From assembly GCA_902805805.1 (NCBI GenBank), contig CADCUE010000175.1, positions 1 through 9,580 on the forward strand: a DNA stretch of 9,580 nt, written 5' to 3'. The notes under the pieces were generated by a model that saw nothing but the letters and a program-made list of their open reading frames with translations, had not been told where the DNA came from and did no database searches. This document shows positions 1-8,550 of this stretch, in pieces (the first letter of the stretch is position 1; every line of letters begins with the position of its first letter). Position numbers and translations under genes: made by a program. The stretch is from an uncultured Frankineae bacterium (lineage in GTDB: Bacteria; Actinomycetota; Actinomycetes; Mycobacteriales; SCTD01).

Positions 1-2
1 GC

Positions 3-242
3 CTACGTGCCGGACGGCGACCGGGGCGGCTGCGCCGGGTCGGTGGGGCCGCTGTCGGTCAGGTCGTGCGGCCCGTCCGCGGACGGCGCGCCGCCGCTCT
101 GCTGCTCGGCGGCCGTGCCGAGGCCGCCCGTGCCCGCCGACTGCTCGGGCGGGGGCGGCGGTGCGGCGGCCTTGTCACCGCTGGTGCCGGTCCCGGCGGC
201 GGCGTCGGGCTCGGGCGAGGGCTGGACGATCTCACCGGTCAT
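3..242 (-). CDS. Small disordered hypothetical protein (79 aa)
   Basis: I do not recognise this protein. It is a 79-residue chain rich in Pro, Ala, Gly, Ser and Thr, with a run of five prolines near residue 28 and no predicted membrane segment, signal peptide or cysteine, so it is probably intrinsically disordered. Support for its being real: the ATG is preceded by AGGAG (plus-strand 251-255) at 8-nt spacing, and nearly every codon ends in G or C, as in the neighbouring real genes. An in-frame upstream extension is possible but would pass through the ribosome-binding site. It is divergent from the GT20 glycosyltransferase gene, so the two may share a regulatory region. Its composition resembles the 61-residue protein at 2262-2447, but I cannot align the two convincingly. 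Function unknown. Confidence 0.55.
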   Translation of the reverse strand: MTGEIVQPSPEPDAAAGTGTSGDKAAAPPPPPEQSAGTGGLGTAAEQQSGGAPSADGPHDLTDSGPTDPAQPPRSPSGT

Positions 243-258
243 GGAGATGACTCCTGGA

Positions 259-280
259 GGTCGGGGGCGGGTCGGGGGCG
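259..280. repeat. Tandem 11-bp direct repeat in divergent intergenic region
   Basis: Two perfect, adjacent copies of GGTCGGGGGCG (259-269 and 270-280) lie between the divergent small protein gene and the GT20 gene. They sit just upstream of the ribosome-binding site of the minus-strand gene. They could be a regulator-binding site or simple slippage in a G-rich stretch. No clear -35/-10 pair was found for either gene in 243-348. Confidence 0.6.
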
Positions 281-348
281 CACGGCGTTCGGCCGGACTC
301 GTCGCCCCTTCCCCGTGCAGACCCACCCGCACCGGGCAGGATCGACCG

Positions 349-1899
349 GTGCCCCCTGTGACCCCCCTCGTCCCGTCCCTCGACCTGCCGGTCGTCCTGC
401 TGTCCCACCGTGGCCCGGTGTCGTTCGGTCTGGATCCGGTCAGCGGCGAGCGCACCGCCTCCCGCGGCGCCGGCGGTCTCGTGACGGCCCTGTCCGGGCT
501 GGCCGGTCACCTGGACCGCGCGGTCTGGGTGTGCGTCGCCGCGGGCGAGGAGGACGGCGCGGTCTCCTCGGAGACGGGGCAGGAGCCCCTGCGCCTTGCG
601 CTGGACGGCGACCCGCGGGTGCTGGGCGACGGCGAGACGACCGACCGCGAGGTGTCGGTGCGCCTGGTGGACGTGCCCGCCGAGGTGCACGAGCCGTTCT
701 ACGGCGTCATCGCCAACCCGCTGCTGTGGTTCGTGCAGCACCGGCTGCACGACCTCAAGACCAGCCCGGCCATCGGACGGGACGAGCGAGCGGCCTTCGA
801 GGACGGCTACGTCGCCGCGAACTCGCTGGCCGCCGACGCCGTGGTGGAGCAGGTCGAGCGCTCCGGCGGCGAGGCCATCGTGCTGCTGCACGACTACCAC
901 TTCTACCTCGTCGGCCGGCTCGTGCGGGAGCGCTGTCCCGGCGCGGTGATCAACCACTTCGTCCACATCCCCTGGCCCGGTCCGGAGGCCTGGCAGGTCC
1001 TGCCGCCCGACATGCGCGAGCGGATCCTGCTCGGGCTGCTCGGCTGCGACGTCGTCGCCTTCCACACCCGGGCCGACGCCCGGGCGTTCGTCCTGTGCGC
1101 CCAGGAGCTGCTGGACCTGCCCGTCGACCTGTCGGCCATGACGGTGACCACGGGCGGCCGCACGGTGCACGTGCGGGCCTACCCCATCAGCATCGACGTC
1201 GCCGCGCTCGAGGAGCTCGCCTCCACCGACGCCTCGGACGAGCACCTCGCCGACCTCGACGAGCGGCTCTCGGGCGGCCAGCTGGTCCTGCGGGTCGACC
1301 GCACGGACCCGAGCAAGAACATCGTGCGCGGCTTCACCGCCTTCGACCTGCTGCTCACCGAGCACCCGGAGCTGCACGGCAAGGTGCTGTTCCTCGCGCT
1401 GCTGCAGCCCAGTCGGCAGGACGTGCCGGAGTACGCCACCTACCTCGCCGACATCGGTGCGGCCGCCGCGTCGGTCAACGCCCGTCACGGGACCGGCGAC
1501 TGGCAGCCGGTCGACCTGCGCCTGGCCTCCGACATGGCGCTCGCGACGGCCGCGTACCGCCGCTGCGACGTGCTCGTCGTCAACGCCGTCGCCGACGGGA
1601 TGAACCTCGTCGCCAAGGAGGCCGTGGTCGTCAACGAGCGCGACATGGTGCTCGCCCTGTCGGAGGCGACGGGCGCGCACGACGAGCTGGGCAGCTTCGC
1701 GGTGACGCTGCACCCGTTCGACATCGCGCAGCAGGCCGACGCGCTGCACACCGCTCTCACCATGCCGCCGTCGCTGCGCCGCGACCGGCGCGAGCACGCC
1801 GCGCAGGTCGTGCACCGCAACGACGTCCGTCGCTGGCTGTCGGTGCAGCTGCAGGACCTGGCACGACTGCGGCAGCCGGGTGTTCACCCGGTCGGGTGA
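349..1899 (+). CDS. otsA: GT20 glycosyltransferase, trehalose-6-phosphate synthase type
   Basis: Cytoplasmic retaining glycosyltransferase of family GT20, whose usual reaction is transfer of glucose from a nucleotide sugar to glucose-6-phosphate, giving trehalose-6-phosphate for osmotic and stress protection. With GTG 349 as residue 1 (516 aa), the E. coli OtsA active-site residues have counterparts: R21 (R9), the glycine loop near residues 44-50, Y118 and W127 (Y76, W85), HDYH 181-184 (D130), HIPWP 206-210 (H154), R318 and K323 (R262, K267), and D416-GMNLVAK-E424 (D361, E369), all with the family spacing. GTG 349 has AGGA 7 nt upstream; GTG 358 in the same frame is the alternative. The nucleotide loop reads VDRTDPSKN rather than the usual VDRLDYSKG, so donor or acceptor may differ; glucosylglycerol-phosphate synthase is a related possibility. 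No otsB-like phosphatase is in the window. The family is clear; the exact product is not. Confidence 0.85.
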   Translation: MPPVTPLVPSLDLPVVLLSHRGPVSFGLDPVSGERTASRGAGGLVTALSGLAGHLDRAVWVCVAAGEEDGAVSSETGQEPLRLALDGDPRVLGDGETTDREVSVRLVDVPAEVHEPFYGVIANPLLWFVQHRLHDLKTSPAIGRDERAAFEDGYVAANSLAADAVVEQVERSGGEAIVLLHDYHFYLVGRLVRERCPGAVINHFVHIPWPGPEAWQVLPPDMRERILLGLLGCDVVAFHTRADARAFVLCAQELLDLPVDLSAMTVTTGGRTVHVRAYPISIDVAALEELASTDASDEHLADLDERLSGGQLVLRVDRTDPSKNIVRGFTAFDLLLTEHPELHGKVLFLALLQPSRQDVPEYATYLADIGAAAASVNARHGTGDWQPVDLRLASDMALATAAYRRCDVLVVNAVADGMNLVAKEAVVVNERDMVLALSEATGAHDELGSFAVTLHPFDIAQQADALHTALTMPPSLRRDRREHAAQVVHRNDVRRWLSVQLQDLARLRQPGVHPVG

Positions 1900-1965
1900 G
1901 GGTGCGCGATGATCGCCGGGGAACAGATCAGGTACGGCACGTCGTCCCGACCTCAGGAGCTCCGC

Positions 1966-2112
1966 ATGATCGTCCTCGGCCTGATCCTCCTCCTGCTGGG
2001 CCTGCTCGGCATCGGGCCCTCGATCCTCGTGACGATCGGCATCATCCTGCTGGTCGTCGGCCTGGTCCTGAACCTCGTCCCGATGGGCGGGTCCCGCCGA
2101 CGGGTCTACTGA
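1966..2112 (+). CDS. Small two-helix membrane protein, DUF6131-like (48 aa)
   Basis: A 48-residue protein made almost entirely of two hydrophobic segments (about residues 2-18 and 20-38), separated by a short Gly-Pro-Ser turn and followed by a short basic tail (SRRRVY). This resembles the small actinobacterial DUF6131 family by length and pattern; the assignment is from memory of the family's appearance. Function is unknown, and a hairpin-type inner-membrane protein is expected. The start is set by AGGAG at 1955-1959, 6 nt before the ATG. A longer in-frame reading from 1909 would add 19 residues lacking such a site. It follows the GT20 gene by 66 nt on the same strand and is closed by the hairpin at 2134-2171, so the two may be cotranscribed. 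No promoter was firmly identified in the gap. Confidence 0.75.
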   Translation: MIVLGLILLLLGLLGIGPSILVTIGIILLVVGLVLNLVPMGGSRRRVY

Positions 2113-2133
2113 CCTCAGCACCCGCGACGCCAC

Positions 2134-2171
2134 CGACGCCGCCGACCCCCCGACCGGGGTCGGCGGCGTCG
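2134..2171 (+). terminator. Strong 16-bp hairpin terminator
   Basis: A perfect inverted repeat begins 21 nt after the DUF6131-like stop codon. The 16-bp arms are 2134-2149 and 2156-2171, with a 6-nt loop (CCGACC). No T-tract follows, which is usual for strong GC-rich actinobacterial hairpins. It probably ends the otsA transcription unit. Confidence 0.75.
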
Positions 2172-2261
2172 TGCTGCCGGGTGCGGGGTGCCGGGCGCCG
2201 GTCCCGGGGTAGGGCGGCCGTGAGGCGGCCGACCGGCCGCGGGCGAACACCTGGAGAGCCG

Positions 2262-2447
2262 ATGACCACCGCAGGCGAGCACCCCCGTCCCCTCGACGAG
2301 TCGACGCCGGCGGCCGCGGCCGACGGCGCACCCGTGAAGCAGCACGGCGATCCGCTGCTCGCCGCGAGCGAGGGGGCGACGGAGGGCACCGAGGGATCGC
2401 GGCACGGGGCGGATGCCACCTCGGCGGCCGCCGAGTCGCGCGACTAG
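2262..2447 (+). CDS. Small disordered hypothetical protein (61 aa)
   Basis: I do not recognise this 61-residue protein. It is rich in Ala, Glu, Gly, Thr and Asp, acidic overall, without cysteines, hydrophobic segments or a signal peptide, so it is probably disordered. GGAGAG at 2253-2258 lies close upstream of the ATG, and codon third positions are strongly G/C. It stands alone between the terminator at 2134-2171 and the acnR promoter. Its leader contains a direct repeat, GGCGGCCG at 2213-2220 and 2224-2231, and a perfect 7-bp hairpin at 2225-2240 about 12 nt before the ribosome-binding site. Similar low-complexity small proteins are common in actinobacterial genomes and seldom characterised. 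It could also be a non-functional open frame in GC-rich DNA. Confidence 0.5.
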   Translation: MTTAGEHPRPLDESTPAAAADGAPVKQHGDPLLAASEGATEGTEGSRHGADATSAAAESRD

Positions 2448-2487
2448 CCCAGGCCCGGGCAAAGACCGGGTCGAGGCGCAGCTGCCA

Positions 2488-2511
2488 GCGGCGGACGGCG
2501 TCGTCCGGTGC
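2488..2511 (+). terminator. Possible terminator hairpin upstream of acnR
   Basis: The core is CGGACG (2492-2497) pairing with CGTCCG (2502-2507) around a GCGT loop, with a few further pairs outside after a mismatch. A second, weaker hairpin (GGCCCGG pairing with CCGGGTC, 2452-2472) begins directly after the 61-residue gene. One or both may end that transcript before the acnR promoter. Short GC stems arise easily by chance here. Confidence 0.3.
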
Positions 2512-2558
2512 GGCACCCCCTCGGCCGGCAGCGGACTCCGACGCGACCGGCAACGCAA

Positions 2559-2574
2559 CAAGACGGACGTACGG
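2559..2574 (+). promoter_or_regulatory. Putative AcnR operator
   Basis: CAAGACGGACGTACGG fits the AcnR consensus reported for C. glutamicum (CAGNACNNNCGTACTG, from memory) at 10 of its 12 specified positions; the misses are the third and fifteenth bases. It also forms the core of an imperfect inverted repeat (2559-2578, 7 of 10 pairs). It lies between the -35 and -10 elements of the acnR promoter, where a bound TetR dimer would block RNA polymerase. No second copy was found in the acnR-acn gap. Confidence 0.65.
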
Positions 2575-2588
2575 TTTGGTGATAGCGT
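2560..2588 (+). promoter_or_regulatory. acnR promoter, probably giving a leaderless mRNA
   Basis: TAGCGT (2583-2588) fits the TANNNT -10 consensus and carries the extended -10 TG (2580-2581). AAGACG (2560-2565), a weak -35 keeping only GAC, sits 17 bp upstream. The expected transcription start, 7-8 nt after the -10, falls on or next to GTG 2596, which has no Shine-Dalgarno sequence. Leaderless starts of this kind are common in actinobacteria. Confidence 0.55.
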
Positions 2589-2595
2589 GGCCCCC

Positions 2596-3246
2596 GTGCC
2601 CCGCATCACCGACGAGCAGCTCACCGCGCGCCGCGGCGAGATCCTCGACGGCGCACGCCGCGCCTTCGCCCGGCACGGCTACGAGGGCGCCACCGTGAAG
2701 GTGCTCGAAGCCGAGACGGGACTGTCCCGCGGCGCGATCTTCCACCACTTCCGCGACAAGGAGGCGCTGTTCCTGGCGCTGGCCGAGGACGACGCCGCCC
2801 GGACCGCCGAGGTCGTGCACCGGGCCGGACTGGTGCAGGTCATGCGCGACCTGCGGGACAAGGACGCCGGCTGGCTCGGCGTGCAGCTCGAGGTCCGCCG
2901 TCGCCTGCGCACCGACCCGGCCTTCGCCGCCTCCTGGGCCGAGCGCCAGGCCGCGATCACCGCCGCCACCACCGCGCGGCTCGAGCGGCAACGGGCCGCC
3001 GGCGTCGTGCGCACCGACGTGCCCGTGGCCCTGCTCGTGGACTTCCTGCGCCTGGTCTTCGACGGACTGGTCAGCAGCCGCGCCTCGGGCCTGCCCTCCG
3101 AGCACCTGGACGGGGTCCTGGACCTCGTCGAGGACACCGTCCGACAGCCCGTGCGCGAGCCGTCGGACGCCGCCGGACGCGCGCGCCGCGAGCCCGCGGA
3201 CGCCGTACCGGCACCACGGCACGACCCGCCCGCACCCCCGGACTAG
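2596..3246 (+). CDS. acnR: TetR-family repressor of aconitase, AcnR
   Basis: One-component transcriptional repressor, 216 residues from GTG 2596. The N-terminal TetR DNA-binding domain covers about residues 12-60, with a helix-turn-helix around 32-54 including GLSRGAIFHHFRDKEALF. The whole protein, not only the helix-turn-helix, follows C. glutamicum AcnR as I remember it: ARRAFARHGYEGATV, FLALAEDDAAR, LRTDPAF, VRTDVP and LDLVEDTVR all have direct counterparts. In that organism AcnR represses acn and binds citrate-Mg2+. After about residue 187 there is a Pro/Ala/Arg-rich tail of roughly 30 residues that I do not recall in the shorter corynebacterial protein. No ribosome-binding site precedes the start, and the promoter position suggests a leaderless transcript; GTG 2587, nine bases upstream, is the alternative. 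acnA follows 75 nt downstream, and the operator lies before acnR rather than before acnA. Confidence 0.9.
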   Translation: MPRITDEQLTARRGEILDGARRAFARHGYEGATVKVLEAETGLSRGAIFHHFRDKEALFLALAEDDAARTAEVVHRAGLVQVMRDLRDKDAGWLGVQLEVRRRLRTDPAFAASWAERQAAITAATTARLERQRAAGVVRTDVPVALLVDFLRLVFDGLVSSRASGLPSEHLDGVLDLVEDTVRQPVREPSDAAGRARREPADAVPAPRHDPPAPPD

Positions 3247-3321
3247 CGTCGTCGGCACGCGACGGCGCACCACCAGCAGCGTCACCCGCCCCGCGAGGAC
3301 GCACGAGCACGAGGAGCCCGC

Positions 3322-6144
<2,823 letters not shown>

Positions 6145-6149
6145 GACGA

Positions 6150-6186
6150 CCACCGGCGCGGCCCGCGGGCCGGGCTGCGCCGGTGG
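6150..6186 (+). terminator. Hairpin terminator after acnA
   Basis: A 16-bp stem, with one G-T pair, is formed by 6150-6165 and 6171-6186 around a 5-nt loop. It begins 5 nt after the acnA stop codon and has no T-tract. The position directly behind a long gene makes a terminator or 3'-end protective structure likely. Confidence 0.75.
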
Positions 6187-6244
6187 GTGCTGGGCCGGCT
6201 GGCCGGCGCCGCTCCTGAGCCCGGACCCGCCCGGCCACCCCTCG

Positions 6245-6296
6245 CGGAAGTGGCGATCACGCCCGCTCGCCCCCGGCCGTGAGATCGCCACATCCG
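6245..6296. repeat. Interrupted inverted repeat, GTGGCGATC core
   Basis: The left arm is CGGA-A-GTGGCGATC (6245-6258) and the right arm GATCGCCAC-A-TCCG (6283-6296). That is 13 pairs broken by one A-A mismatch, around a 24-nt centre in which ACG and CGT can pair further. Unlike the acnA terminator it is not G/C-only, so the match is less likely to be chance. It could be a second or bidirectional terminator, a dispersed intergenic palindrome, or a protein-binding site. Confidence 0.6.
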
Positions 6297-6435
6297 GCGG
6301 CCCGGACCCGGCCCCGCGCCTGCACCGGGACCTCATCGCCCGTCCCATCCCTCCTCCGCAGGCGCCCTCTCACGCAGCGTGCTCACCGGCCGACCCCCGA
6401 CGGGTGAGATCAGCGCGTCACCTGGCGACGTGAGG

Positions 6436-6463
6436 TTGCCGAGCGCCGCAGCAGCGATACTGG
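6436..6463 (+). promoter_or_regulatory. Candidate promoter of the first sigma gene
   Basis: TTGCCG (6436-6441) is followed after 16 bp by TACTGG (6458-6463), which lies within GATACTGGT. The -35 keeps TTG; the -10 lacks the final T at six-base spacing. It is the best sigma-70-type match in the region, but only a fair one. Confidence 0.3.
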
Positions 6464-6619
6464 TCACGTGCCGGTCTGCTCGTGGGAGCGGTCGTGCTCG
6501 TGCCCGCCCCCGACGGGGCCGTCAGCCACGGACACGTCCTCGCGAGCCGGAGCGGCGCCGGCGAGCCCGGAACGGCTCGGCGTAGCACCGGCACGTCCCT
6601 GCTGACGAAGGACATCCCA

Positions 6620-7909
<1,290 letters not shown>

Positions 7910-7936
7910 GCGCGGCGAGCGGCGCAGGACGAGCAC

Positions 7937-8281
7937 GTGCAGCCGGTCTCGCCGGCGGAGTTCGAGGGCTACGTCGCGGACGCTCTCGACGGCCTGCCGC
8001 CCGAGCTCGCCGCCCGCTTCGACAACGTCGTGGTCGTCGTCGAGGACGAGAACGACGAGGACCCCGACCTGCTCGGGCTGTACGAAGGGGTCGCGCTGAC
8101 CGAGCGCGACCAGTACGCCGGCGTCCTGCCGGACCGCATCAGCCTCTACCGGATCCCGCTGTGCCTGCTGGCCGAGGACCTCGACCACCTGCTCGAGGAG
8201 ATCGCCGTGACGGTCGTGCACGAGTTCGCGCACCACGTGGGCATCGACGACGCACGGCTGCACGAGCTCGGCTGGGACTGA
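7937..8281 (+). CDS. Zincin-type small metallopeptidase family protein (114 aa)
   Basis: A small cytoplasmic protein of the zincin-like family (Pfam Zincin_1, formerly a DUF). The zinc-binding motif is H95-E-F-A-H99, followed by [14 protein letters not shown], the family's typical C-terminal pattern, where a downstream residue should give the third metal ligand. The N-terminal half begins with a helix of the form [16 protein letters not shown], and YRIPLC lies in mid-protein, as is usual for the family. There is no signal peptide or membrane segment. GTG 7937 has AGGA at 7926-7929, 7 nt upstream. It starts 27 nt after the sigma gene on the same strand and probably shares its transcript; a second sigma gene follows after 269 nt. 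The biological substrate of this family is, to my knowledge, unknown, and peptidase activity is inferred from the motif only. Confidence 0.88.
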   Translation: MQPVSPAEFEGYVADALDGLPPELAARFDNVVVVVEDENDEDPDLLGLYEGVALTERDQYAGVLPDRISLYRIPLCLLAEDLDHLLEEIAVTVVHEFAHHVGIDDARLHELGWD

Positions 8282-8345
8282 TCCGGTAGGACCGCCCTCC
8301 CCGGGGTACGCGCCTGTGAGCAGCCTCACCGCCCGAAGTGCTACC

Positions 8346-8371
8346 GGAACAGCGGACGTGAGAGGATCGTT
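8346..8371 (+). promoter_or_regulatory. SigR/SigH-type (thiol-stress ECF) promoter for the second sigma gene
   Basis: GGAAC (8346-8350), an 18-bp spacer and GTT (8369-8371) fit the Streptomyces SigR consensus GGAAT-N18-GTT with one change. In the extended form, GGAACA-N16-CGTT fits the mycobacterial SigH consensus. It lies 179 nt upstream of TTG 8551 and points toward it. In Streptomyces SigR transcribes hrdB, and in mycobacteria SigH and SigE transcribe sigB, so the context supports the match. Confidence 0.55.
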
Positions 8372-8420
8372 GCGACAAGCGAGGGCACCGGCTCGAAGGG
8401 TGCCCGCAACCGGGACGTCA

Positions 8421-8451
8421 CACCGTCTCCGCACGGTGCCCACCGGCACCG
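8421..8451 (+). other. Two competing hairpins in the sigma-gene leader
   Basis: CACCGT (8421-8426) can pair with ACGGTG (8433-8438). The overlapping CGGTGCC (8434-8440) can instead pair with GGCACCG (8445-8451) around a 4-nt loop. The two stems exclude each other. They lie in the transcribed leader of the second sigma gene if the promoter at 8346-8371 is real. No uridine tract or leader peptide was found, so control by attenuation is only a possibility. Confidence 0.3.
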
Positions 8452-8550
8452 CAGCGCGGGTGTCGGCAGACCGGCAACGGCGCGCCAGCACGACCCCCCG
8501 AGCTCGCCGTCCATCGACCGTGGGACCACCCCGACCCAGGAGCTGAGAGA

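Larger units (their letters stand above)
6145..6619. other. 475-bp gene-free region between acnA and the sigma gene
   Basis: It holds the acnA terminator (6150-6186), an interrupted inverted repeat (6245-6296), a short CTCACC/GGTGAG inverted repeat (6382-6387 and 6403-6408), a candidate sigma-gene promoter around 6436-6463, and a leader of about 150 nt before GTG 6620. A 68-residue open frame at 6379-6585 has no ribosome-binding site and an Arg-rich out-of-frame composition, so I do not call it. No tRNA or recognised riboswitch was seen. A long 5' leader before a principal sigma gene would leave room for post-transcriptional control. Confidence 0.6.

Noticed and set aside
1920..1946. ECF-like promoter (GGAAC followed by CGTC) before the DUF6131-like gene
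   Set aside because: The -10 side is GTC rather than GTT and the spacing is 16 or 19 rather than 18; too weak to call.
66..2447. A 793-codon plus-strand open frame overlapping otsA in another frame
   Set aside because: The translation is an Arg/Pro/Gly-rich shadow. Only its last 61 codons, with their own ATG and ribosome-binding site, are kept as a small gene.
3195..3210. Second AcnR operator near the end of acnR (CGTACCG at 3204-3210)
   Set aside because: Only the right half matches the consensus; the left half does not fit.
3221..3249. Possible acnA promoter, ACGACC-N17-TAGCGT, overlapping the acnR stop codon
   Set aside because: The -10 hexamer is identical to that of acnR, but the -35 is poor and there is no AcnR-like operator. 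Kept only as a possibility in the acnA entry.
6379..6585. 68-residue open frame in the leader of the sigma gene
   Set aside because: No ribosome-binding site, Arg-rich composition typical of a non-coding frame, and overlap with the candidate promoter.
6569..6594. Second SigR-type site (GGAAC at 6569) before the first sigma gene
   Set aside because: No GTT at the required distance.
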